Source: Flemingiibacterium sp045587285
Lineage (GTDB): Bacteria > Bacillota > Clostridia > Oscillospirales > CAG-272
Length of the DNA: 5,313 nucleotides
Direction of reading: 5' to 3'
NCBI GenBank assembly: GCA_045587285.1
Contig: JAZNBZ010000080.1
Span: 1 to 5,313 of the forward strand
In this document: positions 1 to 4,709 of the stretch, one piece after another
Position numbering within the stretch: position 1 is the stretch's first letter
Layout: each line of letters opens with the position of its first letter
The notes under the pieces: model-generated
The model's input: only the letters and a program-made list of their open reading frames with translations
The model's database searches: none
Told to the model about the DNA's origin: nothing
Translations under genes and position numbers: made by a program

Positions 1-44
1 AGGGAGAGGGAGTCCCGGCGACTGAGGGACTCCCTCTCCCTTTT
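1..44 (+). terminator. Perfect 16-bp inverted repeat with T-run, possible terminator or dispersed palindrome
   Basis: Bases 1-16 and 26-41 are perfect reverse complements around a 9-base loop (GGCGACTGA), and TTTT follows on the plus strand. That shape fits a rho-independent terminator for a plus-strand gene lying left of the window. It would also serve the minus-strand cassette if a T-run lies beyond base 1, which cannot be seen. The core CCCTCAGTCG on the minus strand resembles, from memory, palindromic repeats scattered through gut Clostridia genomes, so a small dispersed repeat is a real alternative. The stem may extend past the window edge. Confidence 0.5.
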
Positions 45-49
45 CGTTC

Positions 50-109
50 CCCCGAGCCGCCGAAAGGCGGCGAGGTCAAGCCGAGCGGTATGCGCTCGTA
101 AACGGGACG
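50..109. repeat. Structured repeat, copy A (two hairpins within an outer stem)
   Basis: This is one of two diverged copies of the same element; copy B is at 155-212. On the plus strand it reads CCCCGA, then a 6-bp hairpin (GCCGCC-GAAA-GGCGGC), GAGGT, a 5-base link, a 6-bp hairpin (CGAGCG-GTATG-CGCTCG), then TAAACGGGACG. CCCG at the start can pair with CGGG near the end, giving a three-way-junction shape. The trailing GGGACG (104-109) can instead pair with CGTCCC at 120-125. Which strand matters, and whether the element acts as RNA or DNA, is not known. I do not recognise it as a named RNA family. Confidence 0.55.
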
Positions 110-154
110 ATGTGGGCGCCGTCCCCTACCGGGATAGCGAAGCCCCTTGCGTCT

Positions 155-212
155 CCCCGAGCGCGCAAGACGCGCGAGGTTACGCGAGCGGTACGCGCTC
201 GTTAACGGGGCG
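155..212. repeat. Structured repeat, copy B
   Basis: Copy B keeps the order of copy A: CCCCGA, hairpin 1, GAGGT, short link, hairpin 2, TTAACGGGGCG. Hairpin 1 has changed on both sides yet still pairs (GCGCG-CAAGA-CGCGC). Hairpin 2 keeps its stem and varies only in the loop (GTACG against GTATG). The outer pairing is CCCCG with CGGGG, 5 bp, one longer than in copy A. The two copies start 105 bases apart. Copy B ends 7 bases from the stop codon of the HTH gene at 220-612, so it would form the start of that gene's 3' untranslated region. Alternative pairings exist (for example GCGTCT at 149-154 with AGACGC at 169-174). Confidence 0.55.
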
Positions 213-219
213 CGCCGCC

Positions 220-612
220 TCACACGGGCGGAAAATCATCGAAATGGCGCGCGGCGCGGTCGCGGATACGGCGGAGCGTGGACATACTCACGTTCATTTT
301 TTCGGCAGTTTCCGTCATTGAGAGCCCTACGATGAAATAAAGACGCAAAAATAGCTTACAAGGGAATAGCTGCGGCGTTTCTGGGATAGACTCGACCACG
401 TATTCTATCTCCTTCATTTTCGCTCGCAAAGCCTCTATTTCGCGCTCAAGCGAGCGTTGCCAATCAGTTTCAAGCGTGTCGCGGCTGAGCAGCCCCGAGT
501 TGATGTCCGCGAGTATCTTCTGCCGCTCCGCCTTTTTCGTTCCGAGCGCACGCAGATACCACGTGTAACGCGAGAAAAACAGCAGGGAATTCGGTATGCA
601 ATACGTCCTCAT
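220..612 (-). CDS. Phage-type sigma-region-4-like HTH regulator (ArpU/RinA/DUF1492-like)
   Basis: A 130-residue protein. After a short N-terminal part comes a charged helical segment (about residues 48-75) with coiled-coil character. Residues ~95-121 form an HTH, GLSMTETAEKMNVSMSTLRR, of the type seen in sigma-70 region 4 and in the ArpU/RinA/DUF1492-like late-gene activators of Gram-positive phages; those families have a similar length and layout. A DNA-binding transcription regulator is therefore likely; which genes it controls is unknown. The start is well fixed: the ATG overlaps the stop of the preceding gene (ATGA), and GGAGGTGA sits 6 bases upstream. Translation is probably coupled to that gene, and the pair is probably transcribed from the promoter at 960-988. 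The family call rests on pattern recognition only; a small stand-alone sigma-like factor is the main alternative. Confidence 0.7.
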   Translation of the reverse strand: MRTYCIPNSLLFFSRYTWYLRALGTKKAERQKILADINSGLLSRDTLETDWQRSLEREIEALRAKMKEIEYVVESIPETPQLFPCKLFLRLYFIVGLSMTETAEKMNVSMSTLRRIRDRAARHFDDFPPV

Positions 613-923
613 ACGCTCTCACCTCCGTAAATTCCGCTCGGCTCAATGGGGCATATTGCATATACCGCAGAGCGAGCGTGCGTTCCGCTCTTTCGCACGC
701 TTACGTATCCGCGTGACACAAGCTCGCCGCGCGCACGGTACAGCGCCGTTTTGCCGAGCGAGCACTCTGCCGTCAGCCTCCCGAGCGGAAGCGACAGCTC
801 CGTAGGGAAGCCGACCGAGTTAAAAATCTCAAGCAGCACGTAGTATAGCGCGATAGCCGACGCGGATAGCGGCTCGAGCCTACGGCGAAGCGAAAAACCG
901 TGTATCTGTTTTAAATAGTTCAT
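609..923 (-). CDS. Stand-alone winged-helix protein, DnaD/replisome-organizer N-terminal-like
   Basis: A 104-residue protein. Residues ~15-92 match the N-terminal winged helix of phage replisome organizers and DnaD-like proteins: an opening LSASAIALYYVLLEIFN helix, a GFP turn, a recognition region (LTAECSLGKTALYRARGEL) and a wing leading to SAVYAI. Those proteins usually run past 200 residues with a second DnaD/DnaB_2 domain; here the chain ends about 12 residues after the wing, so it is a minimal, DNA-binding-only version. It may bind an origin or act as a repressor; neither is shown. GGAGG lies 4 bases before the ATG. It is first in a two-gene unit with the HTH gene at 220-612 (ATGA overlap) and sits about 30 bases after a strong promoter. 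No helicase loader or other replication gene is nearby, so the replication link is by homology only. Confidence 0.65.
   Translation of the reverse strand: MNYLKQIHGFSLRRRLEPLSASAIALYYVLLEIFNSVGFPTELSLPLGRLTAECSLGKTALYRARGELVSRGYVSVRKSGTHARSAVYAICPIEPSGIYGGESV
619..626 (-). promoter_or_regulatory. Perfect ribosome binding site GGAGGTGA for the HTH gene
   Basis: GGAGGTGA matches the complement of the 16S rRNA 3' end over eight bases and lies 6 bases before the ATG at 612. It sits inside the end of the preceding gene. It fixes the start of the downstream gene and suggests that gene is translated more strongly than its partner, whose site is only GGAGG at 4 bases. Confidence 0.8.
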
Positions 924-959
924 ATATCCTCCGTTTATGCGTTTAGAATTTCTGAACTA

Positions 960-988
960 ATTATAACATCAGAGCGCCGTCAAGTCAA
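960..988 (-). promoter_or_regulatory. Near-consensus sigma-A promoter for the two-gene phage-like cassette
   Basis: On the minus strand TTGACT (988-983) is followed after exactly 17 bases by TATAAT (965-960), so only one base departs from the vegetative consensus. A second, overlapping TTGACG starts 5 bases later but is at the wrong distance. Transcription should start near base 953, giving a leader of about 30 bases before the ATG at 923. The promoter lies between sigF and the cassette, so the cassette can be expressed in vegetative cells independently of sporulation. Confidence 0.75.
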
Positions 989-996
989 GACGGCGC
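974..996. promoter_or_regulatory. Inverted repeat centred on the -35 box (operator candidate)
   Basis: GCGCCGTC (974-981) and GACGGCGC (989-996) form a perfect 8-bp dyad around a 7-base loop, and that loop (TTGACTT on the minus strand) contains the -35 hexamer. A dimeric repressor bound here would block RNA polymerase; one of the two cassette proteins is an obvious candidate. As RNA it could be a hairpin behind sigF, but the minus-strand sequence after it (TCTGATGTTATAATT) has no T-run, so an intrinsic terminator is unlikely. Confidence 0.5.
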
Positions 997-1038
997 CCCA
1001 ATTTACTTGTACGGATTTTATAAAAAACTGCTCACGTT

Positions 1039-1773
1039 TTAAAGCTCTGCACGAAGTCGGGCGAATATCTTTTTCTCCTCGCGTGAGACCTTCACCTGCG
1101 TAAGCCCGAGCATCTCTGCCGTTCGCTGCTGTGACATATCGCAAAAATACCGCAGCACCACGATCTCGCGTTGCTCCTTCGGCAGGGCTCGTATCGCCTC
1201 GCGCAGAGCAAGCCGGTCGCAAAGCCCGTCGAGCTCGTTTTCGTCCGAGGATATAAGCTCGCCTAGCTGTGCGCCGTCGTCGCCTATCGGCTCGGAGAGC
1301 GAGTGCGGTGCCTTCATACAAAGCAGTGCATTGCAAAGCTCCTCGCACGTCACGCCGCACAGCTCCGACAGCTCGTCCACCGACGGCTCGCGCCCCTCAC
1401 GAAGCATAAACGCCTCGCGCACACGCATCGCCTGCACGCCAAGCTTCTTCGTCGTACGGCTTATTTTAACGGGCCCGTCGTCGCGCAGAAAGCGCTTTAT
1501 CTCGCCGATTATCAGCGGAACGGCGTACGTCGAAAAAACCGTGCCGAACGCGGGATCGTAGCTTTTTATCGCCTTTATCATACCGATAGTACCGATCTGT
1601 ATAAGGTCCTCGAAGTCGCACCCGTGTCCCTCGGCGGCACGCTCGCGAAAGCGTGCGGCTATACTGCGTATGAGCCCGGCGTTCGCCTCGATTATCTCTG
1701 CCTCTGCGCTCGCGTCGCCCTCGCGCACGCGCAGGAGCAGCTCGGCGTTATCCTTGTAGTCGGCTGATGCCAT
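1039..1773 (-). CDS. sigF: RNA polymerase sporulation sigma factor F (SpoIIAC)
   Basis: A 244-residue sigma-70 family protein that directs early forespore transcription. Region 2 (about residues 29-99) carries DLIQIGTIGMIKAIKSYDP and then FSTYAVPLIIGEIKRFLRDD, the typical SigF/SigG signature. Region 3 covers ~107-155 and region 4 ~187-240, with HTH QRTAEMLGLTQVKVSREEKK. Its position directly after spoIIAA and spoIIAB identifies it as sigma-F rather than sigma-G. AGAGGTG precedes the ATG by 5 bases, and 19 bases separate it from spoIIAB. Its activity should be held by SpoIIAB until SpoIIAA is dephosphorylated in the forespore. Two departures from the Bacillus subtilis protein as I remember it: about five extra residues before DLIQIG (RERAAEGHGCDFED) and Glu instead of Leu at residue 232 in region 4.2. 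No terminator follows it. Confidence 0.96.
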   Translation of the reverse strand: MASADYKDNAELLLRVREGDASAEAEIIEANAGLIRSIAARFRERAAEGHGCDFEDLIQIGTIGMIKAIKSYDPAFGTVFSTYAVPLIIGEIKRFLRDDGPVKISRTTKKLGVQAMRVREAFMLREGREPSVDELSELCGVTCEELCNALLCMKAPHSLSEPIGDDGAQLGELISSDENELDGLCDRLALREAIRALPKEQREIVVLRYFCDMSQQRTAEMLGLTQVKVSREEKKIFARLRAEL

Positions 1774-1792
1774 ATTAACACCTCTGTTACAG

Positions 1793-2230
1793 TTATGTAT
1801 TGACGCCGACCTTTATGCGCATCGTGACGGTCGTACCGCGCCCCTTCGCCGAGCGCACCGTGAGGCTGTCCGTCATACTCTCCATAATGGCAAAGCCCAT
1901 TCCGCTTCGCTCGCCCGTCGTGTCGGTCGTATAGAGCGGCTGACGCGCGGTAACTACGTCCTCGATACCGATGCCCGTGTCCTTTACGCTTATCGTTATC
2001 TGCCCGTTCGTATAGCGGCGAAGCGTCATATATACCTTGCCGGGGGTGTCTGGGTATGCGTGGACGATAGCGTTCGTGACTGCCTCGCTGACGGCACACT
2101 TGACGTCGGCGAGTTGGGTTATACTCGGAGAAGCCTGCGAGGCGAAGCTTACGGCAACGCCGCGCGCGAAGCTTTCGTTCTCACTTATCGCCGTAAATGT
2201 CATTTTTACTTCATTCAGTAACGTCCTCAT
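1793..2230 (-). CDS. spoIIAB: Anti-sigma F factor, serine kinase SpoIIAB
   Basis: A 145-residue GHKL-fold protein, the same length class as the B. subtilis homologue (146). It binds sigma-F to keep it inactive and phosphorylates SpoIIAA using ATP. Visible motifs: NESFAR at 18-23, whose Arg23 corresponds to the sigma-contacting Arg20 of B. subtilis; N box EAVTNAIVHAYP (49-60) with metal-binding Glu49/Asn53; G1 box DTGIG (84-88); ARQPLYTT and a lid segment; G2 box ERSGMGFAIME (107-117); and GTT at 132-134. The start codon overlaps the spoIIAA stop as ATGA, and AAAAGGAG lies 7 bases upstream, so the two proteins are probably made in coupled, matched amounts. All catalytic motifs look intact. Confidence 0.96.
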   Translation of the reverse strand: MRTLLNEVKMTFTAISENESFARGVAVSFASQASPSITQLADVKCAVSEAVTNAIVHAYPDTPGKVYMTLRRYTNGQITISVKDTGIGIEDVVTARQPLYTTDTTGERSGMGFAIMESMTDSLTVRSAKGRGTTVTMRIKVGVNT

Positions 2231-2565
2231 TTTTTTGCTCCTTTTACGTCTGTTTTTTCAATTTTGATGAGTCTGCCCGTGCCCGCGAGCTCGAGCACCC
2301 TTGAAACGCTTTCGCTTGGGTTTATCACGCGAAGCTCGCCGCCGAGCTCACGCGCAAGCGTAAAGCGTCCGAGTATCAGCCCGAGCCCCGACGAGTCCAT
2401 AAACGCCACGTTGGAAAGGTCGAGCGCGACCTCACGGCTTCTGTAGTAGTAGAGCGCCTCGTCTATCTTCTGACGCAGCACACGCGCGCTGTGGTGGTCT
2501 ATCTCGCCCGAAATCTTTACAGTTAGCAGTGAGCCGACGAGGGTTGTTTCGATGCTGTTGTCCAT
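2227..2565 (-). CDS. spoIIAA: Anti-sigma F factor antagonist SpoIIAA (STAS domain)
   Basis: A 112-residue single STAS-domain protein. In its unphosphorylated form it attacks the SpoIIAB-sigma-F complex and frees sigma-F; SpoIIAB inactivates it by phosphorylation, and the phosphatase SpoIIE reverses this. The phosphorylation loop FMDSSGLGLILGR spans residues 55-67, and Ser58 falls at the same number as the phosphorylated serine of B. subtilis SpoIIAA. ISGEIDHHSA (18-27) is the usual N-terminal STAS strand-turn. AAGGAG lies 8 bases before the ATG. It is the first gene of the spoIIA operon. The 139 bases upstream hold the terminator of the preceding unit and an extended -10 candidate, but no clear sigma-H sequence. 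Confidence 0.96.
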   Translation of the reverse strand: MDNSIETTLVGSLLTVKISGEIDHHSARVLRQKIDEALYYYRSREVALDLSNVAFMDSSGLGLILGRFTLARELGGELRVINPSESVSRVLELAGTGRLIKIEKTDVKGAKK

Positions 2566-2600
2566 TTTTTAGTCTCCTTTTTCTTATATTTTCGATTACA

Positions 2601-2609
2601 ATTGTACCA
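2601..2609 (-). promoter_or_regulatory. Extended -10 promoter candidate for the spoIIA operon
   Basis: TGGTACAAT on the minus strand fits an extended -10 element (TGN-TACAAT) 35 bases before the spoIIAA start, which would give a leader of about 29 bases. No good -35 hexamer sits 16-18 bases upstream. The -10 is part of a perfect 10-bp palindrome, TACAATTGTA (2597-2606). Farther upstream, GTCAAA (2641-2636) matches the core of the Spo0A box, about 44 bases before the predicted start. Known spoIIA operons use sigma-H with Spo0A; a clean AGGA/GAAT sigma-H pair is not visible here. Confidence 0.3.
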
Positions 2610-2655
2610 CGTATACGCCGCGATGCGTGTCGCAATTTGACGGCTCGCGAAAATT

Positions 2656-2698
2656 TGTATAAATAAAATCAGGCAACCGTTCATTCGGTTGCCTGATT
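2656..2698 (-). terminator. Rho-independent terminator of the secreted-protein/SpoIID unit
   Basis: Bases 2667-2679 and 2686-2698 form a perfect 13-bp stem (AATCAGGCAACCG on the plus strand) with a 6-base loop. On the minus strand TTTATTTATAC follows directly. It starts 6 bases after the stop codon of the SpoIID-like gene and separates that unit from spoIIA. Confidence 0.92.
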
Positions 2699-2704
2699 GC
2701 CGTT

Positions 2705-4690
2705 TTATTTTACCTCGCGCCAATCTACGATATCAACGCCGGTGTAATATTTCGGGAGAATTTCCTCTGCCGTATAGCCGAGCTTCGCGAGGTCGCGCAG
2801 ACCTACCTGCGATGCGCCTACGCCGTGTCCCCAGCCGAGTCCCGCGAAAATAAAGTTTTCTCTGTTCTTGGCATAGACCGTTTCGGTCTTGCTTACCGCC
2901 GTCGTGTCGCCGAGCGCGTACTCGCCGCTACCGCTCAGCACGGTGCTGTGGTTAAGCTCGGTTTCGTATTCACCGTCTGCGGTGAGCACGGTTACCGTTT
3001 GGGCGTCGGTAAGGCTGTACGAGTCGCTGTCGGTGAGCGCCTTTACGTTTTCAAGCGAGGTCGTGTAGAACTCTGCGCGAGCCGCCTCGACCTGTCCCTT
3101 GCCGACGACGAAGTTTGCACTCTTGCAATATTTCGAAAGCGCGGTATACACGTTGGCGCTTGCCTTTATCGTTGCCTTGTTGCCGTATATATCGGTAAAC
3201 GTGATGTCGCGCACGTACGTCGAGCCCTCGCAGAGCTTGTCGATGGAGATAGACTTTATCGCACTCTTTAGCTGAGTGTAGCCCTTGGAGTTAAGATGCT
3301 GGCACAGCGTGCTCGGCGAGACCTCCGCCGTCCACACGCCGTAGGAATGGTTGTTGTAGTTCTCCCACGGTGTTTCTACCGCCACGAGGTAGGGAATATG
3401 CTGATATCCCCAAGCGTCGTAGCTGCTTATGGTGTAGCCGCCCGTAACCGCGCTGTAGTAAGCGCAGGCGATCTTGCCGTTTGAGGTCATTACGAGTCCC
3501 TTCGTGTCGCGAACGGCGTTCATCACGGCTTCGTTTACCTTGGTTCTGCCGCCGTATACCTGACAGTGCGTGGAGTTGCATATATCGACCTGATACGCGC
3601 TCTCGTGACGCGTGCCGTAGAGCGTGAACGAGCGGACCATAATAGCAAACGCTTTTAGACATTCCTCGGGCCACGCGGAGCTTATCTCGTAGGGAACTAC
3701 GCCCTCGACGTACTCCTCAAGCTCGATAATATCGGTAAGCGATACGCCGTCGGTGCTGCCCGAGATGTATCTGCGGAACATAAACGTGCCGTCGTAGAGC
3801 TTTCTCGCGGGTGTGATAAGGTAAGCCTTCTCACCGCTCGGCGAGGACTTAGGGGTAAGACCGAGCGCGGTAACGTCGCCGCAGTCGTACTCGAACAATA
3901 TCTTATCGGTAAGCGGATCGACGAGCGATACCGCCGTGCTCGTCGGCGACGCCACGGTGAGCGGCAGTCCGCCGAGCATTTTCGATAGCTCGTCCGCCGC
4001 GAGCTGCGCAAGCTCGGCGGAGGGGAAGTTGCCCATACGCACGCGGTAGGCGTCGTTTATATAGGCGGGAATAACGTACATATCAAGCTCGTCGAGGGTG
4101 TTCTCGAGAGCGTTTTCAATAACGATAACGTCCTCACGGGTAAGCTCCTCGCCAAGCTCGATATGGTAGCCACCGATAACGGTGCTCGACGCATACGAGG
4201 TCTTGGAGTAGGTCATCCCCGACTTTGCGAGATTGTGGTCCACGGTGCAGGAGACCTTGGTGATATCAAGCTCCCATATAGGCTCGCTTGAAAGGTCGCC
4301 CGTGCGGTTTACCTTGTTTACGTAGAAGCCGTACGCCGTGTCAACCTCGAAGCCGACCGTTACGCTCGTGCCGTACATAAGTCCGACGCGGATAAGCTTG
4401 TCCTCTATCTTTTCTGGCTCGGGAAGGTCGGGAATATCAATATCGTAGTCAAATTCGGGCCAAAGTGACGGATCGGGCTCGCTTGAAGTATCCTCAGGCT
4501 CGGCGGTAGTATCCTCGGGCTCCTCGGTTTCGTCGGTTTCATCCGATTCGTCGGTTTCGTCTGTTTCTGCATATTCGGTCGTATCCTCCGACTCCGCGGC
4601 GAATACGGGCGTAACGAGGTAGAAGATCACAGAGGCAAACACCGAAACAAGCAAAAACACCACCATTAAAATAGCGACGATACGGCGCAT
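2705..4690 (-). CDS. Exported SpoIID/LytB-domain lytic transglycosylase with SPOR-like segment
   Basis: A 661-residue protein, about twice the size of B. subtilis SpoIID. Order: signal peptide or membrane anchor (3-31, possible cleavage at VFA-AE), Asp/Glu/Thr-rich repeat linker (33-75), a region without recognised domain, a SPOR-like segment (about 205-248, YRVRMGNFPSAELAQLAADE), then the SpoIID domain (~319-652). The last has EEYVEGVVPYEISSAWPEE with Glu335 as the likely catalytic acid, a His/Cys cluster CNSTHC (371-376, plus His362) like the zinc site of clostridial SpoIID, and GLGWGHGVGASQ (617-628). The family cleaves peptide-free glycan strands during engulfment and cell-wall remodelling. 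Start: ATG at 4690 has AAAAGGGG nearby in non-coding sequence. An in-frame TTG at 4720, behind AGGAG, would add 10 residues and overlap the gene before it. It may be a paralogue of spoIID, so no symbol is given. Confidence 0.88.
   Translation of the reverse strand: MRRIVAILMVVFLLVSVFASVIFYLVTPVFAAESEDTTEYAETDETDESDETDETEEPEDTTAEPEDTSSEPDPSLWPEFDYDIDIPDLPEPEKIEDKLIRVGLMYGTSVTVGFEVDTAYGFYVNKVNRTGDLSSEPIWELDITKVSCTVDHNLAKSGMTYSKTSYASSTVIGGYHIELGEELTREDVIVIENALENTLDELDMYVIPAYINDAYRVRMGNFPSAELAQLAADELSKMLGGLPLTVASPTSTAVSLVDPLTDKILFEYDCGDVTALGLTPKSSPSGEKAYLITPARKLYDGTFMFRRYISGSTDGVSLTDIIELEEYVEGVVPYEISSAWPEECLKAFAIMVRSFTLYGTRHESAYQVDICNSTHCQVYGGRTKVNEAVMNAVRDTKGLVMTSNGKIACAYYSAVTGGYTISSYDAWGYQHIPYLVAVETPWENYNNHSYGVWTAEVSPSTLCQHLNSKGYTQLKSAIKSISIDKLCEGSTYVRDITFTDIYGNKATIKASANVYTALSKYCKSANFVVGKGQVEAARAEFYTTSLENVKALTDSDSYSLTDAQTVTVLTADGEYETELNHSTVLSGSGEYALGDTTAVSKTETVYAKNRENFIFAGLGWGHGVGASQVGLRDLAKLGYTAEEILPKYYTGVDIVDWREVK
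4487..4571 (-). repeat. In-gene tandem repeats coding the acidic linker
   Basis: Within the SpoIID-like gene, 4487-4507 and 4508-4528 are two 21-base copies (AGTATCCTC[A/G]GGCTC core) that code EPEDTTA/EPEDTSS. Next to them, 4527-4571 holds five imperfect 9-base units of the GTTTCGTCG type that code the Thr-Asp-Glu run. Such repeats can gain or lose units in frame (multiples of 3) and so vary linker length between strains. Confidence 0.7.
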
Positions 4691-4699
4691 CTTATCACG

Positions 4700-4707
4700 C
4701 CCCTTTT
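4700..4707 (-). promoter_or_regulatory. Ribosome binding site supporting the 4690 start
   Basis: AAAAGGGG lies 9 bases before the ATG at 4690 and falls in the gap after the stop of the preceding gene, where no coding constraint explains it. The competing AGGAG (4734-4730) before the TTG at 4720 lies inside codons of the preceding gene (Arg-Gly-Glu), so it may be coincidental. Confidence 0.45.
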
Positions 4708-4709
4708 GC

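Noticed and set aside
50..212. The two-copy element as a CRISPR array
   Set aside because: Only two diverged units, each with internal hairpins, 105 bases apart, with no regular spacers and no cas genes.
215..231. 5-bp hairpin (CCGCC/GGCGG) with the stop codon of the HTH gene in its loop, as a terminator
   Set aside because: Short stem and no T-run on either side.
114..998. 10-bp inverted repeat GGGCGCCGTC at 114-123 and 998-989 bracketing the two-gene cassette, as possible terminal repeats of a mobile element
   Set aside because: The match does not extend beyond 10 bp, contains the self-complementary GGCGCC, and there is no transposase or target duplication; chance in GC-rich sequence is likely.
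1303..1767. Long plus-strand open frame opposite sigF (154 codons)
   Set aside because: It is antisense to a conserved gene, has no recognisable family, and reflects the codon bias of the real gene on the other strand.
2587..2616. Possible sigma-F/sigma-G promoter before spoIIAA (GTATA, 15 bases, ATCGAAAATA)
   Set aside because: The -35-like GTATA is good, but the GG of the -10 is missing and the implied start falls right at the ribosome binding site, leaving almost no leader.
2825..3271. Plus-strand open frame of 148 codons inside the SpoIID-like gene
   Set aside because: Antisense shadow of the conserved SpoIID domain; no family resemblance and no supporting context.
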